Assembly (NCBI GenBank): GCA_016712225.1
Contig: JADJRL010000003.1
Coordinates: 2,183,501-2,247,500 of the forward strand
Length of the DNA stretch: 64,000 nucleotides
Reading direction: 5' to 3'
Origin: Candidatus Defluviibacterium haderslevense
Lineage (GTDB): Bacteria; Bacteroidota; Bacteroidia; Chitinophagales; Saprospiraceae
The notes below the pieces were generated by a model. That model made no database searches. It was not told the DNA's origin and saw only the letters and a list, made by a program, of their open reading frames with translations. The translations under genes were made by a program, and so were the position numbers. Shown one piece after another: positions 39,389-49,378 of the stretch (position 1 is its first letter; each line of letters begins with the position of its first letter).

Positions 39389-41146
39389 ATGAAAATAAAT
39401 ATTACTCCTGTTTTAGTTTTACTTACTCTATTTTATTTTGGTTGTCAAACATCTAAACCCGAAGTTAAAATAAATAATGACGAAGTATTTACATCCTTCG
39501 AGACCAATTTTTTAGATGCCTATTGGAAGGAATATCCTACGATGTCTATATATAATGGGTATGGTAAATACTATGATCACTTAGTTATTCCAGACAGTAC
39601 TTTTTTTATCAATAATGTAATATTTTCAAAATTATGGTTGGATTCATTACACACCATTGATATGAATACCTTGAATGACAATAACAAAATCAGTTTCAAT
39701 ATGATCAAGAATCAATTGGAAAGTGATATCTGGTATCGTACGGTATTTAAACAGCATGAATGGGATGCATCTATATATAATGTCAGTGGAGAATGTGATT
39801 ATATATTGAATCAACCTTATGCTCCATTGGATGATCGCCTCAAACTGATGAGTCAACATTTGGCAAACACAGATGATTATTATAAAACAGCTTTGAATAA
39901 TCTTAAAAAACCTACTAAAGAACATTTAGAATTAGCTATTTTACAGAATCAAGGCGGAATATCCTTTTTTGAAACAACTTTGAAAGATTCCATCAAAGTT
40001 TCTAATTTGGTAGATGCTGACAGAGAAGCATTAAATAGTCATATCAACAAAACCATCCAAGCCATTAATAGCTATGTTGTAGGATTAAAAGCAATATTGC
40101 AAAATAAAGATTCTGAATTTAGAGATTACAGAATTGGTAAAGATTTGTTTACCCAAAAGTTCAAATTTGATCTGGTTACCGATTTTACTCCGGAGCAAAT
40201 TTATGATAAGGCCTTGGACGATAAAGGCAAATATCATCAAAAGATGTTTGATAATGCCAATCAATTATGGTCGAAATATTACGGTAAGCAAGTCATGCCT
40301 AAGGACAGTATACAATTGATCCAACTTGTGCTTGACAAAATTCAACAACAGCATGCTCAACCAAAAGATTTTTTCGATTCATTAACGAGTCAGGTTTATC
40401 AATTGAAAAGATTCATTATAGAGAAAGATCTATTTGATTTTGACACTGTAAATCCTCCAGTGATTGTCAGATATATGCCTGAATATGCCCGTGGTGTAAC
40501 AGTAGCAAGTGCTGAATTTGCTCCACCTTATCAAGATAAAGGATCAACCTATTATAATATAGATGACCTAAGTAAATATACTGTAGATCGGGCGGAAGGT
40601 GTATTAAAGGAGTATAATAACTATGCGTCCCAATTATTGTCCATCCATGAAGCAATACCCGGACATTGTCTGCAGGGAATATATAATAAGAAGAATTCAA
40701 AAGATGTCTTGAGAGCAGTGTTTCAGAATGGAGCCATGATAGAAGGCTGGGCAGTTTATACTGAAGGCATGATGATTGAAGAGGGATGGGGTAATCACAG
40801 TCCGGAAATGGAATTGGTACATGACAAACTCAAGTTGAGAGAATTAGCTAATGTGCTTATAGATTATGATATTCAATGCCTAGGTAAAGACAAGGAATAT
40901 ATTTTGAATTTACTCACAAAAGAATGTTTTCAGACTAGAGCACAAGCAGAGGAAAAGTATCATAGAGCTACTGTTTCTCAAGTTCAATTGTGCTCTTACT
41001 ATTGTGGTTCTACAGCCATTCAAGCGCTAAGAGCGGAATATAAAAAGAAATTGGGATCGGCATATAGTTTGAAAAATTTCCATGAGACCTTTTTAAGTTT
41101 TGGTAGTTCACCTGTTAAATATATACGGGAGCGAATGTTGAATTAA
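39389..41146 (+). CDS. DUF885 family lipoprotein, metallopeptidase-like
   Basis: The 585-aa protein has a lipoprotein signal (LTLFYFGC, lipid-attached cysteine at residue 19). The C-terminal half carries the DUF885 hallmark HEAIPGH at residues 420-426, a zinc-site-like HExxPGH motif, followed by IEGWAVYTEGMM, which provides a second glutamate as in thermolysin-like folds. Family knowledge: DUF885 proteins are predicted gluzincin-like peptidases of uncertain substrate; many in Bacteroidota are lipoproteins. It acts on the periplasmic or outer-membrane side. It starts 128 bp after the SET/ATP-grasp operon on the same strand with no terminator in between. Co-transcription is possible but not shown, and the different compartment argues against a direct functional link. 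Confidence 0.85.
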   Translation: MKINITPVLVLLTLFYFGCQTSKPEVKINNDEVFTSFETNFLDAYWKEYPTMSIYNGYGKYYDHLVIPDSTFFINNVIFSKLWLDSLHTIDMNTLNDNNKISFNMIKNQLESDIWYRTVFKQHEWDASIYNVSGECDYILNQPYAPLDDRLKLMSQHLANTDDYYKTALNNLKKPTKEHLELAILQNQGGISFFETTLKDSIKVSNLVDADREALNSHINKTIQAINSYVVGLKAILQNKDSEFRDYRIGKDLFTQKFKFDLVTDFTPEQIYDKALDDKGKYHQKMFDNANQLWSKYYGKQVMPKDSIQLIQLVLDKIQQQHAQPKDFFDSLTSQVYQLKRFIIEKDLFDFDTVNPPVIVRYMPEYARGVTVASAEFAPPYQDKGSTYYNIDDLSKYTVDRAEGVLKEYNNYASQLLSIHEAIPGHCLQGIYNKKNSKDVLRAVFQNGAMIEGWAVYTEGMMIEEGWGNHSPEMELVHDKLKLRELANVLIDYDIQCLGKDKEYILNLLTKECFQTRAQAEEKYHRATVSQVQLCSYYCGSTAIQALRAEYKKKLGSAYSLKNFHETFLSFGSSPVKYIRERMLN

Positions 41147-41254
41147 CGTATAATTGCACGGATTGATTGAAGCCCAATTAAAAGGAGTTTATATTAATCC
41201 ATGTGTTATATTTATGTAAAAATATTATCTTAGCATATTGATAATGCTTAAAGC

Positions 41255-42022
41255 ATGATACAGGCTTTTATTTTAGATGATGAATTTGGTGCGATTAAAA
41301 ATTTGCAATTAATTCTTCAGGATATGGCGCCCAATATTGAAGTGATTGGTTATGCTACATCTACTAAGGATGCTGAATTAAAAATCAGAATGTTAAAACC
41401 TGATGTTTTATTTTTAGATATAGAAATGCCTAATGAATCTGGAATAGAGTTCTTAAAAAGACTGCATTATTATGATTTCGAAGTCGTTTTTGTAACGGCC
41501 TATAATGAGTTTGCGATTCAGGCCTTTAAACTGAATGCCATCGATTATTTGTTGAAGCCGATAGATCAGCAGGAAATGAAACATTGTTTGGAACGGATTA
41601 ACGATCTATATGTATTAAAAAGTAATTATAGAATGACACTAACCAAAGAGAAATTGGATCACTTTTGTGATAGCTTCGAGGGAAATGACCATTCTAAAAT
41701 AGTGTTAAAAAATAAAGATGCCATTGAATTTGTTTCTTTTGAGCATATCATATATTTAAGAGGTGATGGATCTTATACTGATTTCACTTTTGAACTTAAA
41801 GGCAAAATAACCAAAATATTAATGAGTTATCCATTGTCACATTATGAATCTATACTCCCTAAGAAAACATTTCTACGTGTACATAAATCGTTTATCATAA
41901 ATACAAAATTCATTAAGCAAATTCAGAAATCCCCTGGTTACACTATATTACTTCATTCCGGCGAGACTATTCCCATTTCAAAGCGAAGGGTTGCAGATAT
42001 AATCACTCAATTGCAGAAATAA
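41255..42022 (+). CDS. LytTR-family response regulator
   Basis: The 255-aa protein has a receiver domain (1-125) with the phosphoacceptor D55 in VLFLDIEMPNESG, the conserved T in VFVTAYNEFA and lysine in LLKPID. A LytTR DNA-binding domain follows (about 150-252; YLRGDGSYTDFTF, LRVHKSFIIN, ISKRR). Family knowledge: phosphorylated LytTR regulators bind direct repeats upstream of target genes. The adjacent kinase gene starts 5 bp after this stop, and they form a two-component pair. Targets may include the surface-protein genes nearby, but no LytTR sites were recognised. Confidence 0.93.
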   Translation: MIQAFILDDEFGAIKNLQLILQDMAPNIEVIGYATSTKDAELKIRMLKPDVLFLDIEMPNESGIEFLKRLHYYDFEVVFVTAYNEFAIQAFKLNAIDYLLKPIDQQEMKHCLERINDLYVLKSNYRMTLTKEKLDHFCDSFEGNDHSKIVLKNKDAIEFVSFEHIIYLRGDGSYTDFTFELKGKITKILMSYPLSHYESILPKKTFLRVHKSFIINTKFIKQIQKSPGYTILLHSGETIPISKRRVADIITQLQK

Positions 42023-42027
42023 CTTTG

Positions 42028-44898
42028 ATGAAACGATATGTTTTTTTATTTTACTTTTTATCACATTTTATTAATGCACAAGATATACAAGTTCCATATC
42101 GATCTTATTCTGTAAAAAATGGATTTATTACAGATAACATCTATAGTGTATTTAGGGATAGTAAAGGATTGATGTGGTATGGTACCGATAATGGTATATT
42201 ACAATTTGACGGAACTACATTTAAGACATTTACGACCCAAGACGGATTGCCGGATAATGAGATCTTTAATTTCTATGAAGATTTGGATGGAAGAATTTGG
42301 TTTGCATCATTTAATGGGAATTTGGGATATTACTTTCAGGGAAAATGTTATAATCAAACAAACACATCATCATTAAACAATGATAATCATTTATCCTTTA
42401 TTTCCATCATAGAAACTCAAAGGGATTCTTCATTGCTGTTTTTATATTTTGATAGTAAATCTATTATTGAGATCAAGGATAATCATTTAAGCCGGAAGAC
42501 ATTTAATTACAATAATCAATTGCTAGGAAATTTAGTTTACGTTTCCAAAACAAGTCCAACGGATTATATCGGTTACACCCCAAAGGCTAAACTTTTTTTT
42601 ACAGATACAAATCTTACACATATAGATCAGGAGCAATTTATATCACGATTGTATTATTCTCGCAAAGTTTACACCAAGCAAGGGGATAGTTTGTTTGTTG
42701 TTACAAACGGGGAACTCAAGTTTGTCAGAAGAATCATGAAGCACCAGTTGAATACGAATAATTATTTTTTGGATGATAATGGTGATTTATTTGAAGGCAC
42801 CCAAGTAGGTATATTTATATACAATGCTACTTCTGAAGTTCCCATTATTCAATTATTTAAAGATTGTATTGTTTCCAGTATTAACAAGGATATAGAAGGA
42901 AATTACTGGATCAGCACACTTAACAAAGGTGTATTTTATCTTCCCAAGGGTTTTTTAAACATTAAATTCACTGCATTCCCGCAATTGAATAAAATTAATA
43001 CCACTAGTGTTCATGGAGATCAAACCATCTTATTTACAGAAGACAACAAGTTATGGCGGACAGATCAATCAGGTGAAATCACTCAAATATCAGGATATAG
43101 TACTTTAGAAGATTACAAAATACGTCCGGTTAAAAGGCCCATTTATATTGATTCTACCACCATTATGTTAGGAGGTAATAATATAGTTTATTTTAATGCA
43201 ATGGAATTAAATCCGAAACTTAAGATAGTTATTCCTCGAAATCTAAAACATGTTTATGCAAAAAGTTTGGTATTCTTATCCGATACCCTTTATTTCAGTA
43301 ATAACAAACAATTAAATAAAGTTATTCGGTTTAAAGAAGAAGCGTACCATACCAGTTTTGCACCGAGTGATCAGCAACGGATTTTTGCAATAGCCTTAAA
43401 TGGAAATCAAATTTATATATCTACATTAAAAACAGTTTATAAATTGGAGCAAGATACATTGATTCCTGTTGAATCTTTTGTCAATACGCCCTTCAGGAAA
43501 TTCCGGTTTTTTCAAGGCGTGTTGGTAGGTATTACGCATGACTATCAATTAATCGTGGGATTCCCAACACTAAATGAAAATCAATTTAGGATACAAACCA
43601 TACTTGAAGATTGCTCCTGGATGGACATGAATTATATTTTTCACAGTAATGTATTATTGCGCAGTGATAAAGGTTATTACATACTCAATATTTCAAAAGA
43701 CACTGCCACATTAACACCATCTGAAAATGTATTATTGCCGAGTTTTCCGCAGGAGATTGTGTGTGACAGTCCTTATGTTTATTTTTTATCTGTGGATAAT
43801 ACCATTACCCGAATACATAATGCTGAAGTATTGTCCATTCCTTATCCTCCAAAAATGATTGTTAGATCATTCATGGTTGATGGCAATTTCTTTAATTTTA
43901 ATTTACCTATTAAATTAAAAAAGAATGCTGCTAGTAATATAGTTATTGAATTTACAGGTGTAGGTTTTGATCGAAAAAAAATTTCCTATCAATATTCAAT
44001 CAATGAGGGTCCATGGATTGATGTTGAAGAAAATAGAATTTTATTTGTTGATCCGAGACCTGGAACATACAAAGTGAATATCCGTTGTAGGAGTGATAGT
44101 AGTGCTTTTAGTGATCCGGCTGTTATTGATTTTGTAATAGCACCACCATGGTACAATCATGTTTTGTTTTATATGGCTATGGTATTTTTATTGATTGTAT
44201 TAATCTTTCTGGTTGGTAAATATTTACTAAAGCGAAATGCTCGATTAAAGGAATTAAAACATCAGGAGGAACTTAGATTTTTGACCTCAGAATTTAAGTC
44301 ATTAAACGCACTCATGAATCCACATTTTATTTTTAATAGTTTAAATAATATTCAATATCTGATCAATGATGACAACAAAGTTTTAGCCAATCAATATTTA
44401 TCTGTGTTTTCTAAATTAATTCGACAGAACATGGAGAATATTAATAATGATTTGATCAGTTTAGACAAGGAGATGAATTTGGTGGAAAATTATTTGCAAT
44501 TGGAGAAACTTCGATTTAAAGAAAGGCTAAATTTTAGTATAGAATTATCTGATGATGTAGATATTAGCTCCATTCTTGTTCCCCCCTTATTGATACAGCC
44601 ACTGGTGGAGAATGCTATTAAACATGGTATTTTGCCTAATGATAATAAACCAGGTAACATAAAGATAAATATTTCTGAACAGGGTGAATTCATTAAAATA
44701 AGTATTTTAGATAATGGTGTCGGATTAGACAAGTCATCCACACATAAAGGCCTTCAACAGAGTATTAGTAATATTAAATCCCGATTGAAACAGTTGGAGC
44801 TCATACATGGAAAGGTGTTTCGTTTGGAATTAAAATCCATGATTAATGCTTCAGGAATGATAGAAGGTGCTGAAGCTACGATTACTATATTACAATAG
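42028..44898 (+). CDS. Propeller-type LytS-family sensor histidine kinase
   Basis: The 956-aa protein has a signal peptide (MKRYVFLFYFLSHFINAQ) and a periplasmic two-component-regulator propeller region (about 20-600; RDSKGLMWYGTDNGI, EDLDGRIWFASFNG). A Y_Y_Y-like beta domain follows (about 620-705), then one membrane helix (about 711-733), a short coiled linker and a His_kinase domain with phosphoacceptor H766 in NPHFIFNSLNNIQYL. The ATP-binding part has the N-box ENAIKHG and DNGVGL. ATG 42028 is preferred over the preceding TTG. Such one-membrane kinases resemble the periplasmic sensing half of hybrid two-component systems that detect glycans or other extracellular cues. The partner regulator is immediately upstream. 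A moderate terminator follows at 44919. Confidence 0.92.
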   Translation: MKRYVFLFYFLSHFINAQDIQVPYRSYSVKNGFITDNIYSVFRDSKGLMWYGTDNGILQFDGTTFKTFTTQDGLPDNEIFNFYEDLDGRIWFASFNGNLGYYFQGKCYNQTNTSSLNNDNHLSFISIIETQRDSSLLFLYFDSKSIIEIKDNHLSRKTFNYNNQLLGNLVYVSKTSPTDYIGYTPKAKLFFTDTNLTHIDQEQFISRLYYSRKVYTKQGDSLFVVTNGELKFVRRIMKHQLNTNNYFLDDNGDLFEGTQVGIFIYNATSEVPIIQLFKDCIVSSINKDIEGNYWISTLNKGVFYLPKGFLNIKFTAFPQLNKINTTSVHGDQTILFTEDNKLWRTDQSGEITQISGYSTLEDYKIRPVKRPIYIDSTTIMLGGNNIVYFNAMELNPKLKIVIPRNLKHVYAKSLVFLSDTLYFSNNKQLNKVIRFKEEAYHTSFAPSDQQRIFAIALNGNQIYISTLKTVYKLEQDTLIPVESFVNTPFRKFRFFQGVLVGITHDYQLIVGFPTLNENQFRIQTILEDCSWMDMNYIFHSNVLLRSDKGYYILNISKDTATLTPSENVLLPSFPQEIVCDSPYVYFLSVDNTITRIHNAEVLSIPYPPKMIVRSFMVDGNFFNFNLPIKLKKNAASNIVIEFTGVGFDRKKISYQYSINEGPWIDVEENRILFVDPRPGTYKVNIRCRSDSSAFSDPAVIDFVIAPPWYNHVLFYMAMVFLLIVLIFLVGKYLLKRNARLKELKHQEELRFLTSEFKSLNALMNPHFIFNSLNNIQYLINDDNKVLANQYLSVFSKLIRQNMENINNDLISLDKEMNLVENYLQLEKLRFKERLNFSIELSDDVDISSILVPPLLIQPLVENAIKHGILPNDNKPGNIKINISEQGEFIKISILDNGVGLDKSSTHKGLQQSISNIKSRLKQLELIHGKVFRLELKSMINASGMIEGAEATITILQ

Positions 44899-44918
44899 TT
44901 TCAATTCGTTCGTATAAG

Positions 44919-44947
44919 AATACTGCCGTTGGGGAAAGTATTTTTTT
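44919..44947 (+). terminator. Possible terminator after the two-component pair
   Basis: AATACT (44919-44924) and AGTATT (44937-44942) form a 6-bp stem with a 12-nt loop running into a T tract (44941-44947). The stem is short and AT-rich. Confidence 0.5.
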
Positions 44948-44986
44948 CATTTATAGGATTTTTAGTGTTTTAATTAAGTACATCCA

Positions 44987-45015
44987 TTGGTGCTTTGGAC
45001 TCCACATTATTTTTG
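44987..45015 (+). promoter_or_regulatory. Bacteroidota-type promoter (TTG-N18-TATTTTTG)
   Basis: TTG at 44987-44989 and TATTTTTG at 45008-45015 match the -33 and -7 elements with an 18-bp spacer. Transcription would start near 45021, about 27 nt before the lipoprotein ATG at 45048. Confidence 0.55.
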
Positions 45016-45047
45016 TTAGTATTAACTCACAAATAAAAAATATTATT

Positions 45048-46124
45048 ATGAAAAAGTTACACATGTTTTGTTACTGTGCAGTCTTTATTTTAATTACTGC
45101 ATGTCATAAGGAAATTCCGGATAGTACTAACTTGGTTGCAGAAAAATCTATTGGAAGTAGAACCAATTCCCAAGATATTATTCCTACTTATGCTGATCCC
45201 AATGCTTTCATCCAAGCATATTCAAATCTGGAAGAACAACTAACTGCTTCAATTCGTGCTACCTATGCACAATATCCCAATGGATTTACACTGTATGAAT
45301 TAGAGTATACCGATCTTCCAAATCAGGTCTTTGAAACAGCAATGTCTCCATTGTCCGATTTTTCAAAAGATCAATCATATAACTCTTTGTGGAATAAAGT
45401 TCATGCTGAAAACTCAGAATGGTTATTGCGAGGTGCAGATAATTTTGATACCTATCCAGATAATCAATATGCGATTAATGATATTATGAAAGCAATGTTG
45501 AATGAAAATGGCGAAATGATGATCGGTGATAAACTGTACCATTACTTAAATGCAAGTGTAGATGATAGAAATCACAATATTGAAGTGGCGAGTATTGAGA
45601 TGTATGGTGATATCGAAGAATTTCATAATGAATTAAATAATACTTCTGCTAGAAAGGGTTTGAAATTATTAAAAGATAAACAATGGCCTCCAATTGATAA
45701 GAATGGTCATTACCATAGTTTTGATCCATTCGATAATTTGGATTTAAGCTGTACTACAAATCGTGCGAATTGGGGCACAGAGAATTATCATGACCGCAAG
45801 AAATATTACTGGAAAAATGGATTTAATTATGATATCATTGGATCACATTCATTTACAAATATGGAAGTGTGGCATAAATCAAGAGTTTTAGGTTGGATAC
45901 ATGATGTTCAGACCCTTTCTATCCCTGTACAACTAAAGACTTTAGAAAAAAATTGTACCGATGATGTTGATCAATATTCTTATTATACTTTATGGGCACC
46001 TTACTTACAGAATAATGCTAATTTTTGGGGCGATGATAAAAAAATTGAAAGAGATTATCTTCAAGCAGGTCATCATGTAGTGACTAAGAGTTTTTATGCT
46101 ACACATAATTTAACCTGGCTGTAG
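45048..46124 (+). CDS. Unrecognised lipoprotein
   Basis: The 358-aa protein has a clear lipoprotein signal (MKKLHMFCYCAVFILITAC, lipid-attached cysteine at residue 19). I do not recognise the mature part. An N-terminal helical region (about 45-170) is followed by an aromatic-rich region with many W, Y and H residues (about 210-358), including YHDRKKYYW, a WGDDKK segment and a C-terminal HHVVTKSFYATHNLTW. A good promoter lies just upstream, and a T9SS protein gene follows 62 bp downstream with a nearly identical start context (TATTATTATGAAAAA), so the two may be expressed together. It is expected at the outer or inner membrane facing the periplasm. Function unknown. Confidence 0.75.
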   Translation: MKKLHMFCYCAVFILITACHKEIPDSTNLVAEKSIGSRTNSQDIIPTYADPNAFIQAYSNLEEQLTASIRATYAQYPNGFTLYELEYTDLPNQVFETAMSPLSDFSKDQSYNSLWNKVHAENSEWLLRGADNFDTYPDNQYAINDIMKAMLNENGEMMIGDKLYHYLNASVDDRNHNIEVASIEMYGDIEEFHNELNNTSARKGLKLLKDKQWPPIDKNGHYHSFDPFDNLDLSCTTNRANWGTENYHDRKKYYWKNGFNYDIIGSHSFTNMEVWHKSRVLGWIHDVQTLSIPVQLKTLEKNCTDDVDQYSYYTLWAPYLQNNANFWGDDKKIERDYLQAGHHVVTKSFYATHNLTWL

Positions 46125-46186
46125 TATTATTTCATGGACATTTCTAAGACTTTTCTTTTTATTCATTATTTATAAAATATATTATT

Positions 46187-47467
46187 ATGAAAAATTTACT
46201 AATCTTTCTATTTATGTTTTCGTTAAGCGTTACGAAAATTGTTTCTCAAGATCAAAATGGTTCTCCCAATCCTCATGGATTGGCATTACAGTATTGTTAT
46301 GGAGGAATTAAAAAAGTGTACAACACTTCAGCGGGTCCGCATTATTTAAATGTCGTCAAAGGTATGGAACATCTGGTATATTGGAATCATTCATTGGGTG
46401 TTTGGGCTTATAATAATGTTGATGTTAGAATTTTTGAAGAAACATCACCAGGTAATTGGACACTGGTATTGAGTCAATTCAATGTACCTTATCTTCCAAT
46501 GTCCGGTTATACTTTTCCGGTTAAATTTACTTTCAATTCATCCAACTTATTTAAAGTTGAATTTTACGGACCGGGCTTATTAACCCCATTGGATATCAAT
46601 AGCGGTTCTCAAGTTTACATCAAGCCATACGATATGGAGATTATTGCCATTCAACCATACAATACATGCCCACTACCTAAATACACTACGGGTCATGCGA
46701 TTAATTATTCGTTGTGGCCACTTTCTGATCAAAGTATAGGTTGTTATCGGATTATTGACCCTGCTCATAATGGTTATAATAATATCGTGGATGGCACGTG
46801 GGATTTTGGAAAAGGATTGATATCGCAATTGCTCCAGGAATACGATTGTTTGGATTATGGGTCCATTGAAGAGCCATTCAAGGATTGGAATAGTTACGTT
46901 TATTTACAAGATGGAATTAATGATCCTTGTTTCGAAGGTGCTGTGATCGGTGAATGTTATAGTTGGACAGGTGGTGCGCCGTGGGATATATGCAGAACCT
47001 ATAAAATAAAAGTGGCTTTATGGGCTTATTCAGCTTCAATTTTAAACCCTGCAATGGATGAATACAATCCTTGCAATCAAATAAATTTAAAACAAGATGA
47101 ATCTAAAAAACTTCCCAATTTTGCTTGTGGTACTTGTATTTCAAAAGATATTGTTATTTGTAAATTTTGCAAACCTGCAACCTTGCCTGGTGATCTAATT
47201 GATGTTCAGGTTTATCCCAATCCAATAAAATTTGGTGGAATTATTAATGTGGTAATGGATCATCAAATCGATCAAAATTATATTACAGATCTACAAATCG
47301 TGGATATCATAACTGGTGATCGAATACTTGGAATAGAAAACATCCCTTATACTGGACCGCGAAGTCTTCAACAAATTGATTTGGAAGAAACACAGAATGG
47401 GGTATATCAATTGGTTGCGACATCATCCATTGGTACAAGGATCGTTGTTGATTTCATCATTAACTAA
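46187..47467 (+). CDS. T9SS-exported protein of unknown function
   Basis: The 426-aa protein has a signal peptide (MKNLLIFLFMFSLSVTKIVSQ) and a T9SS sorting tail from about residue 338 (DVQVYPNPIKFGGIINVV). The middle part is beta-rich with several cysteines, including CGTCISKDIVICKFC near residues 310-325, which could be disulfides or a metal site. I recognise no catalytic domain. It lies 62 bp after the lipoprotein gene and is closed by a strong terminator at 47501, consistent with a two-gene unit of secreted or surface proteins. Confidence 0.78.
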   Translation: MKNLLIFLFMFSLSVTKIVSQDQNGSPNPHGLALQYCYGGIKKVYNTSAGPHYLNVVKGMEHLVYWNHSLGVWAYNNVDVRIFEETSPGNWTLVLSQFNVPYLPMSGYTFPVKFTFNSSNLFKVEFYGPGLLTPLDINSGSQVYIKPYDMEIIAIQPYNTCPLPKYTTGHAINYSLWPLSDQSIGCYRIIDPAHNGYNNIVDGTWDFGKGLISQLLQEYDCLDYGSIEEPFKDWNSYVYLQDGINDPCFEGAVIGECYSWTGGAPWDICRTYKIKVALWAYSASILNPAMDEYNPCNQINLKQDESKKLPNFACGTCISKDIVICKFCKPATLPGDLIDVQVYPNPIKFGGIINVVMDHQIDQNYITDLQIVDIITGDRILGIENIPYTGPRSLQQIDLEETQNGVYQLVATSSIGTRIVVDFIIN

Positions 47468-47977
47468 GAAGAGCGTTTTACTTTATTAATAATATTTTAA
47501 ACTCATTCCTGATGATTTAATCTTTGGGGATGAGTTTTTTTTTAAAAAGAAGAATTATTTTTTTCAAAAAATAGCTTAATTTTTAATCTTTATTAGTTTT
47601 CTGCATATTTTGGTAAATTCTATCGTTGTTCTTCTCTGTGTTATTATTTTGATCGTTATAATTGACAATTGATAAGTTAAATTTTATGGTTTTGCAACTT
47701 TTTTTAAATGAGCAATTTTTATGTACATCTGGCTATTTGTTATGAGAGAGGGAATACAATGTAAAGTATTTAAGATTATTAAATGATTTTAGTTGTACTA
47801 AGTTTATTGAGATCAATATTATTTCGAGCTGGCAAATAAATTCTTTTTTTTAAAAACTATTAGTTTAATTTAAATATATAGGTAATATTGTTTTATATAA
47901 ATATTATTTTCAAGAATCTAAAATAAATTAGTAAATTTATCTCCAAAATTAAAAGAATCTAATAAATTTTTAGCATT
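47468..47977. other. Intergenic region, 510 bp
   Basis: After the terminator this is very AT-rich DNA with no supportable gene. It must contain the promoter of the RCC1-like gene, but no good -33/-7 pair stands out. Confidence 0.6.
47501..47543 (+). terminator. Rho-independent terminator
   Basis: ACTCATTCC (47501-47509) pairs with GGGATGAGT (47527-47535, one G-T wobble), followed by nine T residues. Confidence 0.85.
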
Positions 47978-49378
47978 ATGAAATCCAATATTACCTTAAC
48001 CTTCTTTGTATTGTACTTTTTGCTTAACCAACCATTCATATTAAATTCTCAGTGCTGGAAGGACATTTCAGCATCAGGTGGCCACAGTTTAGCTATTAAA
48101 ATAAAAGGTACCCTTTGGGCATGGGGTGATAATAATTCCGGCCAATTGGGAGATGGAACTAAAACTAGAAGAAATTACCCGGTCCAGGTCGGAACGGATA
48201 CAAATTGGCTCAAAATAAGTGCAGGAAGTTTTCATTCTATAGCTATAAAGACTGATGGAAGTCTTTGGACATGGGGAAGTAGCAAATTTGGTCAGTTAGG
48301 TGATAGTAGTTTTACTGACAAAACTAGGCCAGTTCAAATTGGTAAAAATCATAAATGGAAAGAAATTTCTGGAGGTGGTTATCATACCTTGGCTATAAGC
48401 GAAGATGGCACGCTTTGGGCCTGGGGAAGTAATATGGAAAATGGGAATTTCTTTGGACAAGTTGGAAATGGCATTATTGGAGATTTTAATTTTCCTATTC
48501 TTATTGATTCCAATAGTAATTGGAAAAGTATTTCAGCAGGTTGGCACTATAGTCAAGCATTAAAAGCAGATGGCTCAAGATGGGGGTGGGGTGCAGGATC
48601 TTATCTTGGCAACAAAAGTAACCTAAATTATCCCAAGCCAACATTAATGAATGATGGTAAAATTTGGAAATATATTATTTCAGGATACACTCATATTTTT
48701 TGTATAGATACTGATAATAATTTATGGGGAGCAGGATCAAATAATAATGCGAAACTTGGGAATGGAAATACAAATTATCAATCATCATTAATTCCAATCG
48801 GAAATGAAAAAGATTGGAATTTTATTCAACCTTGTGTATATCATAGCATTTCTTTAAAAATGGATGGATCTTTATGGGCATGGGGTTCAAATGATTTTGG
48901 TCAATTGGGTAATGGCACTACTTCCCCTCTTTATGTACCTACAAAAATAGGAACTGACACCAATTGGATTTTTATAGAAGCAGGGCATATTCATACTTTG
49001 GCATTAAAAAGAGATTTATCCCTATGGGCATGGGGTTACAATTTAGAGGGATCCGTAGGAAATAATACTTACATAAACGTATCTAGACCTACTAAAATAA
49101 ATTGCCTTCCAGATGATCTTGTACAAACAAATCAGCCAAAATACAACTATGGGATAAATTTATACCCTCAACCGGTTAATGCTGAACTATATTTAGAATT
49201 TCATGATGATACTGATTGTGCGTACTTCTCCATTTATTCTCAGGACATGAAGTTAGTAATTAAAGGTAATTGTCAATCCAAGAAAATCAATACAGAAATG
49301 CTGCAAACTGGGATTTACTTTTTAAAGTTAGAGCTTGCTAATACTAAAAGTACCTATCTTAAGTTTGTCAAATTATAA
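47978..49378 (+). CDS. RCC1-repeat beta-propeller protein with T9SS tail
   Basis: The 466-aa protein has an N-terminal signal peptide ending near NSQ. Residues about 25-385 contain seven RCC1-type repeats, each with a LW-(A/T)-WG core followed by GQLG-like turns (for example LWAWGDNNSGQLGDG, LWTWGSSKFGQLGD, LWAWGSNDFGQLGNG), separated by ISAG-x-x-HS-x-AIK segments. Seven repeats match the seven-bladed propeller of RCC1. A T9SS tail begins near residue 392 (INLYPQPVNAELYLEF). RCC1 folds mediate protein binding; here it is predicted to work outside the cell, perhaps in adhesion. Nothing suggests a link to chromosome functions. Confidence 0.88.
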   Translation: MKSNITLTFFVLYFLLNQPFILNSQCWKDISASGGHSLAIKIKGTLWAWGDNNSGQLGDGTKTRRNYPVQVGTDTNWLKISAGSFHSIAIKTDGSLWTWGSSKFGQLGDSSFTDKTRPVQIGKNHKWKEISGGGYHTLAISEDGTLWAWGSNMENGNFFGQVGNGIIGDFNFPILIDSNSNWKSISAGWHYSQALKADGSRWGWGAGSYLGNKSNLNYPKPTLMNDGKIWKYIISGYTHIFCIDTDNNLWGAGSNNNAKLGNGNTNYQSSLIPIGNEKDWNFIQPCVYHSISLKMDGSLWAWGSNDFGQLGNGTTSPLYVPTKIGTDTNWIFIEAGHIHTLALKRDLSLWAWGYNLEGSVGNNTYINVSRPTKINCLPDDLVQTNQPKYNYGINLYPQPVNAELYLEFHDDTDCAYFSIYSQDMKLVIKGNCQSKKINTEMLQTGIYFLKLELANTKSTYLKFVKL

